From Paragonimus westermani (lineage: Eukaryota > Platyhelminthes > Trematoda > Plagiorchiida > Troglotrematidae), in contig QNGE01000895.1 in assembly GCA_008508345.1 (NCBI GenBank), positions 62,001 through 126,000 on the forward strand: a DNA stretch of 64,000 bases. Reading direction: 5' to 3'. Under the pieces are notes generated by a model. It did no database searches. It had not been told where the DNA came from and saw only the letters and a program-made list of their open reading frames with translations. The position numbers and the translations under genes are program-made. Positions 1 through 9,180 of this stretch are shown here, one piece after another. The stretch's first letter is position 1. The number at the start of each line of letters is the position of its first letter.

Positions 1-682
1 CATTTCCAAATTTCTTCGATAACTAATTTCATCTCGATGTAAACTGATTTATTCTTGAAGAGAAGACATCCATAGAAACGCTTCACAACAAATTGCTGCG
101 AAATTTCACAGAATTTGGAGTTGGTTATGAAAAATGATTTCTACCGTACGTGCATCTCGTTTGCACACCCTCTGTTCAAACAATTAACTCGGATCCCTTC
201 TCCAATCCACTTTATATGTGAAACCAATTTCGTGAGCAGTAATTGTTCAGTAAACAATAATAGAGGAACTCTCATAAAAAATAACTCGGAAGTTGGACCG
301 TATTTGTTTTCGGACAGAAAACCTCGATGAATTCGAACAAAATCTGACCCAACGAATGCCTTGATTAGCTTTACGATGATGAATTAAGCGCCGTTTTTAA
401 TGACAGAAAGGCCTAGTTCGCACTTACGTTGTTTGTTTATGTGCCGACAGTCAACTACCAGTTAGTTTTAGCGGTAAAACTAATGGATTAACGTGAACTT
501 TTGCTAAATCATTCTATGAAGTCTGAATTAGAATCCGAACCTTAGAGCTGAAACCGAAAATCAGAAGAATTTGCACGCTTTGACCATTATATATATAAAT
601 AAACCATACGTTCTGGAATTGCTTTGTGATCATTATTAAACATGGTAAATGCAGACAATCCTTCCAACAAAAAACACCGACA
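1..682. other. no gene recognised
   Basis: Non-coding-looking sequence. A short TA-rich run near 588-600 includes an AATAAA, but no exon with good splice signals lies upstream of it. The open stretch at 115-330 has no splice or start context and is probably chance. Confidence 0.4.
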
Positions 683-1090
683 ATCTAAAATACAGCCTAG
701 CATTCTTAATAAGGCCGGAGAGTTCGACTTGTCACTGAAGTCCTAATCGCGGTGTTATCGATTAGAGTGAACAGGACAGTTACTGGGTCTCCTCTCGAGA
801 CGATCGGAAAACCTGATCAATGTTTACACGCGAACGTGGTTGGGCGTTCAGACTCGATAATTCGATCATGCCTGATGTGAGGTGAATGGCGAATTGGCCA
901 ACAGGGTTGCCTCAGGAAGAGCGTGGCCGGAGTTCGGATCTCGGCTCTGACAAGGATATGCATTAGTAACAAGCTATAATGAGAGTGAAACCGGAATCTG
1001 GTGCTTATTTTCGAAAGAGGTAGGCTGGAATGTCTACCTGAGTGCGAAGGCTGCTATTAAATATTGGTGGAGTTTAACTAGAAACGTAAA
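683..1090 (+). mobile_element. family A hammerhead SINE, copy 1 (decayed)
   Basis: This copy aligns by eye with the copies at 1984-2293 and 2294-2707 along its whole length: a 5' block beginning TCTAAAATAC, a middle block, a tRNA-like B box around 930-942 (AGTTCGGATC), a hammerhead-like block at 960-1004, a TTTT run just after it and the conserved GCGAAGGCTGC segment near the 3' end. The hammerhead stems are still recognisable (GCATTA with TGGTGC can pair using G-T wobbles), but the catalytic CTGACGA has become GTAACAA, so it should not self-cleave. Old, mutated copy. Confidence 0.75.
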
Positions 1091-1485
1091 AATAGTCATT
1101 GAGTATCGTCATGCGAATCCCACAACAACAGTTACCATATTGCTTTGTATCCTAACATACAACACTAAGCTTTATCTGATCCATCACTCTGATTTGGTGA
1201 AGTGTGTCGAATGAAAGTGGAAAACAATCAGACTCCAAAAATCATCTTTCGAAGTGGATAACTGAGTCGTTTTGTGATTAGGCGAGCCTCAGTTTTCCAT
1301 TCATCTACACATCATCTAGTTCGTTTCCGTTAATCGTCTGTTCATCCCTTTCCACAGATACTTACAATTGAAGTCACAGGGTTACATTATGTTTCAAAAT
1401 TGTTAAACAGCCCTTCAAAATTTACAGCTCGATCACTTTTGGTGTGAGTTTTGAGAATCCGAATTTTTGTTTGTTCTTCTCTCAG
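1091..1485. other. no gene recognised
   Basis: No coding signal seen, except that the last 25 bases form a very pyrimidine-rich tract ending TTCTCTCAG, a strong splice acceptor for the candidate exon that follows. Confidence 0.35.
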
Positions 1486-1583
1486 TATTTAAATATCAAC
1501 CGTCGGTGATCCCTGGAAAAGAAGACTGCCGAAATATTTCTTGTTCTATCAGCGTGCCCACTTTGTTTCGTACAGTAAAGTAA
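1486..1583 (+). CDS. candidate 3' terminal exon, unknown protein
   Basis: A very strong acceptor (long T-rich tract ending CTCAG at 1485) is followed by a single open frame, entered in phase 1, that reads about 31 residues including EDCRNISCSISV (an N-glycosylation sequon and two cysteines) and stops at TAA 1581-1583. The other two frames stop quickly. An AATAAA poly(A) signal follows 210 bases later. No donor of quality lies inside, so it would be a last exon of a gene whose earlier exons lie left of the window or in an unseen intron. I do not recognise the protein. Open stretches of this length after an acceptor also occur by chance. Confidence 0.3.
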
Positions 1584-1793
1584 TCTGATATGCTTTCAAC
1601 CTAGTTTTACCTTCTAGTTCAAGTCCACGTAAATAGCATTCAGTATTTGGACGAGCCTTTACCATCAGTGCAAGTATTTCACGAATCAGTATTTCTTTCT
1701 GTAGTAATCTCTTGACATTAGTTTCCACTTCTTGGCATCTCTTTTAAAGAACTGAGGGGTACATCCGTAAAAACCTTGTGGGTTCATGAATGA

Positions 1794-1799
1794 AATAAA
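1794..1799 (+). terminator. AATAAA poly(A) signal
   Basis: Canonical hexamer 210 bases downstream of the stop of the candidate terminal exon at 1486-1583, a sensible 3' UTR length. The hexamer alone is common in AT-rich DNA. Confidence 0.3.
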
Positions 1800-1983
1800 C
1801 AGTTGAATCATCTTGAGTGACTTGGATTTTTCAACTCACCCACACTGTCGATCCCGTAATCCTGAAAGTTAGTGCCGAGTAACAGCTGTGGTTCAAGTTT
1901 ACCTAGATGTTAAAGTATAACTGATGAGGTAGGAGCGTAATAATGAAGTAAATGTTGTTTTAACCCTCGACAGTTTAAGGAAC

Positions 1984-2293
1984 TTACTGATGAGTAGTCG
2001 GGGATTTGGTTTACTTTCAAGTTGACCATCACTCACATTTGATCGCAGCCTTCGCATTCAGATAGACTTTCCAGCCGGCCTCTTTCGAAAACAAGCGCTA
2101 GACTCGAGTTTCGCTCTCACTAGAGCTCGTCAGTAGTGCATATCCCTGCCACGGCCAGGATTTGAACTCGGGCCATTCCAATCATGAGGCAACTGTGTTA
2201 ACCACTGCGCCGCCATTGACCTCACATTAGGGACGACCGAATTATCAAATCTAAACCTGAAAATAAACCAAATCCCAGACTACTCATCAGTAA
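1984..2293 (-). mobile_element. family A hammerhead SINE inside 40-bp inverted repeats
   Basis: A minus-strand family A copy. Its tRNA-like B box reads GTTCAAATC (plus positions 2159-2167), the A-box region reads GGCGCAGTGG with a small insertion, and the hammerhead at 2095-2139 is intact in its core. The unit is bounded by an imperfect inverted repeat: 1984-2023 and 2254-2293 match in about 37 of 40 positions, with the outer ends reading TTACTGATGAGTAGTC and its complement. The left arm is the normal 3' tail of the family; the right arm is an extra inverted copy of that tail. This can be read as a foldback element or as rearranged neighbouring monomers. The next copy begins immediately after the right arm. 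Confidence 0.8.
2095..2139 (-). ncRNA. type I hammerhead ribozyme, catalytic core intact
   Basis: On the minus strand the 45 bases fold as a compact type I hammerhead. Stem I pairs GCACTA with TAGCGC (one A-C mismatch). The core CTGACGA is followed by stem II GCTCT/AGAGC with loop AGTG, then GAAA. Stem III is minimal, ACT-CG-AGT, and the cleavage triplet GTC precedes the 3' strand of stem I, so cleavage would fall between plus positions 2101 and 2100. All invariant core bases of the family are present. Very short stem III is known for hammerheads of SM-alpha and Penelope-like retroelements, which often work as dimers. Activity is inferred, not shown. Confidence 0.8.
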
Positions 2294-2498
2294 TCTAAAA
2301 TATCGCCTTACAGGTTTAATGAGTTCAGTGATTTCGACCTGTCTTGGAAGTCCTAAGCGCGCGCGGTTATCGATTGGAGTTAACAGGACAGTTACTGTGT
2401 CTGCTTTCGAGATGATAGGGCAACCTGATCATTGCTCACAAGCGAGAGTGGTTGAGCGTTCACATTTGATCATTCGGTCGTGCCTAATGTGAGGTCAA

Positions 2499-2552
2499 TG
2501 GCGCAGTGGTTAAAACGCTTGCCTCCTGATTGGAATGGTCGCAGTTCAAATC
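2499..2552 (+). promoter_or_regulatory. internal RNA polymerase III promoter (A and B boxes)
   Basis: TGGCGCAGTGG at 2499-2509 fits the tRNA A-box pattern, and GTTCAAATC at 2544-2552 is a perfect B box (GWTCRANNC). Their spacing fits a tRNA gene. The rest of the would-be tRNA does not fold as a cloverleaf and there is no CCA-ready acceptor stem, so this is a SINE promoter head and not a functional tRNA gene. Confidence 0.75.
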
Positions 2553-2571
2553 CCGACCGTGGCAAGGATAT

Positions 2572-2616
2572 ACACTACTGACGAGCTCTAATAAGAGCGA
2601 AACTCGAATCTAGTGC
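2572..2616 (+). ncRNA. type I hammerhead ribozyme, catalytic core intact
   Basis: Stem I pairs ACACTA with TAGTGC (five of six pairs). The core CTGACGA is followed by a perfect five-pair stem II, GCTCT/AGAGC with loop AATA, then GAAA. Stem III is ACT-CG-AAT, with the inner C-G pair lost, and the cleavage position is ATC, immediately before TAGTGC at 2611. The core is complete but the weakened stem III and stem I end pair predict lower activity than the copy at 2095-2139. Confidence 0.75.
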
Positions 2617-2707
2617 TTGTTTTCGAAAGAGGCCGGCTGGAGAATCTATTTGCATGCGAAGGCTGCGATGAAATATGAGAGTGATGATCAACCTGAAAGA
2701 GAAAAAT

Positions 2708-3062
2708 AAAGTTTATGGAAGATCAAAAGATATAACGACAGATACACTGAAAACGTTTCGTAAGACAAGAAGAATATTGACTATCGTCCTCATCATTTGA
2801 GCAAGGTCGTTGATATGAATCTGACTGGTCACACATTTTCATACAATCAGGAAATAGTCCCCATATTTGTAACCGTTCACTTGCCTCGTGGGAATGATTG
2901 GAGGAACGTTTTGTTTGTCTTCATCAAACCAAATAACAGACAATGAACACACAAATAACTCTTACAGGCTGTTAAGAATGTTTGTACCATCCATTAATAT
3001 CCGAACTTTAACTAGATACTAAAAGGCATACAGCAGTAAATAAAATCAGGTTTTATTTCGTT
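2708..3062. other. no gene recognised
   Basis: No coding signal. Two AATAAA hexamers on the plus strand (about 2704 and 3040) are not linked to any exon I can support. Confidence 0.35.
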
Positions 3063-3249
3063 TTATTGACAGTATATCATCGTGCACTTAACCCTTCTGG
3101 ATGTTGTTCCAGTTATTTTAGTAATCGTTACAATTTTTCTGATAATACAAGTGTTAATTTCGGAAATTTTTCCCTCCTGTTCGTGCAACCAATGATTGCT
3201 AGCCACGATAACTTGGTTAATTGTTGTGGTGTATAACTTTCTAATCAAA
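3063..3249 (-). CDS. candidate minus-strand terminal exon, unknown protein
   Basis: On the minus strand an acceptor ending CTGCTCAG is followed by an open frame of about 61 residues (phase 2 entry), with segments such as NHWLHEQEGKISEIN and a TAA stop that overlaps an AATAAA signal; a second AATAAA follows within a dozen bases. A 40-nt minus-strand candidate exon lies upstream at 3402-3441, with a good acceptor and a CCCAG|GTGACT donor, but its exit phase (1) does not fit the entry phase here. The two are therefore not proven to belong together. Unrecognised protein. Confidence 0.22.
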
Positions 3250-3441
3250 CTGAGCAGTTCCTGGAAATACCAATTGCTCAGTCACACACATTTAACCTAA
3301 TTCAAAATTAAGACAACTTAGTGAGTTTGCGTCATATTTTTCACATGCACATTGATCAAATCCTGTTGTACAAATTGCTTCTCTGCTCCACACAAAGTCA
3401 CCTGGGTTCAACCTGAATTTATTTTTAACTGATGGGGAGCA

Positions 3442-4868
3442 CTGTGCCAACACGGAAGAGAAGATTATATGAGCGTACTCATATTTTGCTGGTTTATCCC
3501 CAGATCACTATATATTTATAATGAGAGATGGGTCTGGGTCGACGTACCGATCAGATCAATAACAGAAATTTGGGTTAATCAACAATTAATCAAATGTCAT
3601 CTGAGTTTCCACGATTAGTCCAACCAGTATCTCGATTTGATTGGATAGCCTTTGATTGCGTCAAACCCTATAGAATAATTTTCAAGAACATCTTTTTAAA
3701 TTTACCCGCGTAATTTATTGATGATCGTATTTTGATGTTCATGTATGGAACCCTCTTAAATTTGTTGTCTTTTAGTGTGTTGTTCCGCAACTATTCGTAA
3801 AATGCTGTGGACAAATCTAGTTCAGTGTTAGTTTTCTTCCAATAGGTAAACAAACCAACGGTGTGAACGTTTTTATTTGCAAAATGTAAATGTTTCAATG
3901 GCAAGTTTCTCCACTAGCTAATGAGTTCGGTTTAATCCTTGTTAAATTATTTAAAACCTGCAATTCAGTGTAGGATCAGTTCAGCATGTAAGACTTTACA
4001 ACTGATTAGATCTAAACCTGTTTGTCTGTCAATAATGCAAATACTCCACTAGGAAAGAAAGTGTTCATTTTAATGATACCAGACTTATTCAGGTCAAATT
4101 TTAGTTTTCACCACAACGAACAGTTTCAAGAAAGAATGTCAAGTTAATAGAGAAAGTTAACTAATTGGCTGATATTTGACTATGCTATACGTGTATGTAC
4201 AGAGTGAAATAATAGCTGGTGTTTCATGTTCTTGCAACTCACTATAGTTATTGCTTGGACAGTGCCAGCAGATAGAGATTAGAGGTGTTTAAAACTGGCT
4301 AACAGTGAGTGCAATTTCAAGGAAAATGTTATGATTTCACCTGAGATCACACACGTTGAACAACGTTCAGCCATACGGGCCGTAGCACACCATCAACATG
4401 AGAATGGCAAAATGAGAATACCATACAGTAATCTGGGCACACTATGGGTTTCAACCAATTGACCGTCTAATCATCTTTTTTGTGGCCTCAGAGGCTCCAT
4501 TCTCATAATGATCTACTGTTTATGCCTTCATTTCTATGCTTCTACGTGAATGGTTCTGTAAAACGCTTGTTGAGTCTATAGGAAATCACTAGTCGTCCAA
4601 CTTGATACGACTGAGATTTGTGAAAGAGAGCGCACTCGAAACTAACTAAAACCAAACCGGTTACTTTAGCCAGATCGTGATTGGTCTACAATGAGTTTGA
4701 TCAATTAACTGCAACCACGAATGAAACAACTGCACATTTAGAATAGATAATTCGATGACGAAAGTTCACAGACGAGTAACATCGGATGATAAAAACATAA
4801 CATGGTCAAACCGGTGAATATATTGTGGTTGCAACCCACATTTAACTCCGACTGAACTCATGGTGCCC
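3442..4868. other. no gene recognised
   Basis: Reads as intron or intergenic sequence. No repeat copies, RNA genes or convincing exons found on either strand. Confidence 0.35.
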
Positions 4869-4890
4869 ATTCGGAACGTGTGTTCCGAAT
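4869..4890. repeat. perfect 9-bp palindrome with 4-base loop
   Basis: ATTCGGAAC and GTTCCGAAT are exact complements separated by GTGT. It lies just past the stop of the minus-strand candidate exon at 4893-5079, so on a minus-strand transcript it would form a hairpin in the 3' UTR. Function unknown; it may be chance. Confidence 0.6.
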
Positions 4891-4892
4891 GA

Positions 4893-5079
4893 TCAGAAAA
4901 GGCTGAAGAGATTTGAGAAAAGGGAACATATGTCTCGACGAAATTTGGAACACTTTTCATCATAATCTTTGATCCGTGCGAAAGTGCTGTCCAAAACGGT
5001 ACTTTCGTTTTCGATAAAGCTGCCCATCGCCTCCAGCATGTCGTGACGTAAAACGAGAGCATTCTGGTGCGCCGTCCGA
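4893..5079 (-). CDS. candidate minus-strand exon, charged helical protein
   Basis: After a minus-strand acceptor ending ATTCAG there is an open frame of 61 residues ending in TGA (plus 4893-4895). It is rich in charged residues, for example MLEAMGSFIENES and FARIKDYDEKCSKF, with a helical, coiled-coil-like look. An overlapping minus-strand frame (4766-5062) is also open for 98 codons but has a poorer composition. I cannot decide between them from sequence alone and do not recognise either product. Confidence 0.3.
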
Positions 5080-8000
5080 CTGAATATGATTAAGGTGCAT
5101 AAATGTTTTGGTTATTTTCACTGTCCTTGTCGTTCAAAGTAGTTAGTGATTTTCAGTGTGCAACGTTCCATCGAATGCGAGTCGAAAAATGTGTTATGTT
5201 GCATCAGATGCCTGTTCTGCCTAACCTGGAGGCTTTCGGTATAACCTTTGCAGATGTTGGTCGCATGTCTTGAAACCTTAAAATTTCATCAGTAAGAATA
5301 ATCTTATTTGTCATCATAAATCGTTTTTTCAAGCCATGAAACGTTGAAAACCTAGTGATTAATGAACATTTTAAGTATCTGGAGGAAAATAGTGAGATAC
5401 AAGCTTTCTTGGTTCACTGAATCCCTTTGTGCGCGTGATTGAACAAAGGTCGATTAGTTTGTTTCGAGTGATTGCTCAAGTTTCGACCTTAAAGTTGACA
5501 GTTTTGTTGAAGGAAAAGGTGATGACACCAATTCTGCTAAGAGTTAGCATAAATCAGTCACCTATTAATTAGACAGGGTGTTCAAAATGTCTCATCTCTA
5601 AGAGTTCCGCGAGCAACTCTACATATTCTGTTACGAATGCAATGGCTTTCTTGTACTCAACCCAAAATGGCTAAATTTTGATATCCAGCTGCTCAAATAG
5701 CCACGTACTCTTCATCTTCAGCATGAAAAAACGAAGCATGTTGTGCAAAGTCCGAATTAATTCTCTATCCACAGTTTTTAAACAAACACATCACTGTAGA
5801 ATAGCTGGAGAATACTTTGCCTCAACAAGTTTAATTGCTTCATCGAATCGGTTCCAGAAACGTGTGTTACTCAATAGTTTGTCCTTGATTGACGGCAATC
5901 ATACCGTGCAGAAAAGCAAGTAAACTAATCGAAGGAGACGTAAACGTTACATTTGTAAATCTGAAACTTGATGTGAGCTATCCTTGACAAATGCAGTCAT
6001 GTGAGAAACGTGTGTTTACAGTAAAGTCATCAAGAAAACTATGATGATGGTGAACCGGGTATAATACTCTTTATTCCATTTGATTTGAATATACTGATCA
6101 ACGATCCAGTATCCGTTGATTTAACTGAATGTAGTCGAGTTTCCTGCATGGTATCCCCGTTTTTGTTTTTCACATCAATATTTTTAAGTTAAAATGGTCA
6201 GCTTATTCTAGTGAACTACAATCTCATCAATCATTTAAATTGTGGAAGTTGAAAACGTTAAATTTGTTGGGTATAAAATGGACAGAGATTGGGTGCTCAA
6301 TCGGATTTACAATCGCAAGATACTGATCAGTTATTGGCTCACTTGACAATATATGTCATACCGATTTGATCCATTCTTTTAATTTAATTTTATGTCACAG
6401 TGTGCGTGTTCTATGAAGCACTCACCAATACCTTCTGTAGAGAGTGGAAGCATCGGGCTAGCGGGATTATCTGATTAGAATATGGAAAATTGCTCTAACT
6501 GTCAACTTTGCAGATTATAAACAAATTACGATTGTGCTTCAGTAAACTGCGTAGCATATTTATCCGCATTTATTCGGCTAAATCAATTTATAACAAATAG
6601 CTCTCATCAGGAATTTTAAACGAACGAGAAAATAAAAAGCGTCAGATCCAATGTAATTTTCGTACAAAATGAATTTATCGCTGAATTGTTTGCATCGTCA
6701 AGCAGGTTGTTACTGTAGTCGATGCACAACCTTTTCGAGTTTTGTCGGATACTGGTGTGGTTTAACTCACCAATTATAGGACGGCTGTTAAAATCATACC
6801 TTACTTTCAAGTTCACAGTAATAAGTACAGAAGGACAGTTGACAAAAGAAGTCGTTTGATAGTAAGCTAGATGGCAAAATGTGTCGAGAGCTTTTATAAC
6901 TGTCATGGTCTCCTTTTAAACAATGGTGGTTGGACAGTGACCCACACGGAAAACGACTTTGACTACCGAGAGTGTCATGTATCGGGTGCCGAGATCATTG
7001 CGGTAATTACAAACGATTTCATTGCGCTTCTCGCCCTTGATTGCTGACGACCAGGTCTGGAATAATTTAAGTGTTGGTATTTGTCGCTGAACGACCCAAA
7101 CACGGGATATACCAAAGTGTGTGGACATTATTGAAGTTTTGCCACTTGATGAAAATGGGCAACTTCAGAGCAAACAACCCTGCCCATAACTTTTCCAACT
7201 GTTGCGTTTATGCAGGCTGTCAAGTTTAATAAATCAAGAATAGATTTTGTGCTAACACCAGCAATTAACTGTTGTCTCCACGAGTCAAACACTGTGCGCT
7301 TCTGTTTGACTCTGATGCCCCCAAATCTTTCGTTAGTTCCCACCAGGTTTAAAAACTTCTGCGCAAAATAACCTTATTGAAAAATTTGTTTTTAAAAACT
7401 GCATGCTGTTATAAGATCACGAATGTGAACAACAGAAAGGGGGGCTTTAAGTAACTGAGAATTCTTTATTTAATGATCAAAGGGTTTATGAGATTATAGT
7501 CGTTATTTGAAGCAATGTTGCCACGGCGAATTTAATGTAAATAGTTGATGCCTTCATATGAAGTAAGCTACTTCACATACGTGCAATCAAATGAAACGGT
7601 TTGATGAATAGGATGCGACTGAGGCTGTGTCACTTCGATTGATTATTATGCGGGTAGTGGACCGTGTTAATCACAAAATCCGAACAATGCGTTCATGGTC
7701 AACTGGAGTAGATCAGTAGGCACTCAAAAGAAACTGTCTGGCTATAGTGGTCAGCTCCAGTTAGTTGGGACCAATAGTAAGCTGATCGAGATAACCGCTG
7801 ACACATTTGTGATGCATTTGCTGATTCGAACCACGTCACCGAAAAACCGTTTGTTACTGTTCAATTTACCTAATGAGTAAATTGTACTGAATTCCGTAAG
7901 ATGCCAATTGATGGCCGCAGCTGAGATGATTGGGATTCGACTGAATACTGCGCACTCATAATGGCACAAACACTTTGTATCCACTATGGTCCAAGTCCAA

Positions 8001-8541
8001 ATTGCGACCGATGAAACCTTCATAATTTCTGTCGGCTCACAGCCGGAAAGTCATCTCATTAAAGTGTTGGTTCTGCTTGTAACAACAATTTGGTTGGTTT
8101 TTCTGGTGTATAATTTGCCGCAGCTCAAGGTCTGGCGACGAACAGCCGAAAAAGAGACGATGGGTATGCAATGATGTTGCATCTACGAACAACCGAATTT
8201 GACACACGCAAACATTCACAACGTGTAGAATTTTAGCGTGCTGTAATAGTTTATAGTTTCGTAAGTATTATGCACATATACCGAAATATTCTGATGGACT
8301 GCCTCGTGAGTCAACAGTTCGCAGTATCCTTTGACGTGGACGCAAATCGTTCAGATCTCTCGCATATGGACGATGTGCAATTAATGTTTTCAAGTTGAAT
8401 TCACTTCTAAGTTGAGAGCTGTTCCTTTATTGCACAGTTATGTTTCCATGCATTTAGTAGAATAATACCAAGTGCATAATACAAGAACATTTTAATATTT
8501 TGTCCATGCCTACTTAATTCATTGTGGCGCCCAGTGTACAG
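5080..8541. other. intron or intergenic, with weak exon candidates
   Basis: No repeats or RNA genes recognised. Two acceptors are worth noting. One ends TCATCTTCAG and opens a frame of about 66 codons at 5722-5923, starting MKKRSMLCKV. The other, after a T-rich tract, opens CACSMKHSPIPS at 6401-6478. Both end in a stop without a donor, which is what random sequence after an acceptor also looks like, so I do not call them genes. Minus-strand open stretches at 6616-7343 have no splice support. Confidence 0.3.
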
Positions 8542-8698
8542 CCCAATACAAAATTGAGCAAAATTATTCAAAGAAACTTGAAAACCCTGAGATTTGATCC
8601 ATGTTACATTAGTGCGCGTGAGATATTTTCAAGTCGCTATACAAAACCTAAGTTGAATAGAAATAGTGGTGCTGTTCAATACCAACATCAGTATAAAG
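8542..8698 (+). CDS. candidate internal exon, unknown protein
   Basis: This 157-nt stretch ends in a strong donor, AAAG|GTAAGC, and starts after an acceptor ending GTGTACAG with a moderate pyrimidine tract. It is open in one frame entered in phase 0 and left in phase 1, giving about 52 residues such as RNLKTLRFDPCYISAREIF. The phase agrees with the exon candidate at 13192-13320 (phase 1 entry), so both could belong to one plus-strand gene with a 4.5-kb intron. Not a recognised family. Confidence 0.3.
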
Positions 8699-9039
8699 GT
8701 AAGCATTAATTAAAAAGATTCATATTAATATCTTGTGAAATATCTAAATTACAATTTCTCAACCTTTTCATGAACACGTACACCATGCTGATTTGTTAAA
8801 ACGAAGCCAGTACTTTCAACCTAACTTAGAAGTGTTGATCGTGAGGTTGGAATGAGCAGAGCGGTTCTGGTCATTCTACTGTCGAGAGGATTGCTTGAGC
8901 TGAACACTATCCGCACAAAGTTGTAGTTGACTGTTTGGATATGATCATTCTGTTTTTCCCGTGACCAAGTTACTAGCTTTGAGGTAACCACGCTGGAATT
9001 GCAAATATGAGGGCCCAAAGGCAATTTCTGGTCCGGACG
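8699..9039. other. no gene recognised
   Basis: Possible highly decayed 5' part of the SINE that follows (a TGATCATTCTGT segment near 8942 resembles the family A middle block). Otherwise nothing seen. Confidence 0.3.
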
Positions 9040-9180
9040 ACGACATCCACCAGTGGTGAGCTCTAAAAAGAGCGAAACTCCAGTCTACTGCTTCCTTTTA
9101 GGGTAGATCTGTTGAAGGACATTCCTGAATGCGGGGCTGCTATCAACTGTGTCTGGTGTTGATTTTGCGGTAATCCAAAT
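9040..9180 (+). mobile_element. family A SINE 3' half (decayed)
   Basis: Contains the hammerhead block at about 9045-9091: stem II GCTCT/AGAGC with loop AAAA, GAAA, and minimal stem III ACT-CC-AGT with GTC are intact. The catalytic CTGACGA has become GTGGTGA and stem I no longer pairs, so it should be inactive. The ATGCGGGGCTGCTATC block downstream matches the family 3' end. The tRNA-like head is not recognisable. Confidence 0.6.

Larger units (their letters stand above)
2294..2707 (+). mobile_element. family A hammerhead SINE, copy 3 (best preserved full-length copy)
   Basis: The 5' block reads TCTAAAATATCGCC and is followed by about 200 bases also found at 683-900 and, inverted, at 15320-15480 and 17620-17770. 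Then come a tRNA-like head with A and B boxes (2499-2552), the hammerhead (2572-2616), a TTTT run at about 2620, the GCGAAGGCTGCGATGAAAT block and an A-rich tail near 2700. No protein is encoded, so movement would need enzymes in trans. It directly abuts the inverted-repeat copy at 1984-2293, so the pair looks like two adjacent monomers in opposite orientation. Confidence 0.85.

Noticed and set aside
1987..1994. CTGATGAG of the inverted-repeat arm as another hammerhead core
   Set aside because: No GAAA at the right distance and no stem II; only the motif itself matches.
2499..2552. tRNA gene
   Set aside because: A and B boxes are present but the flanks do not form acceptor or anticodon stems, and the same sequence recurs as a dispersed repeat; it is a SINE promoter.
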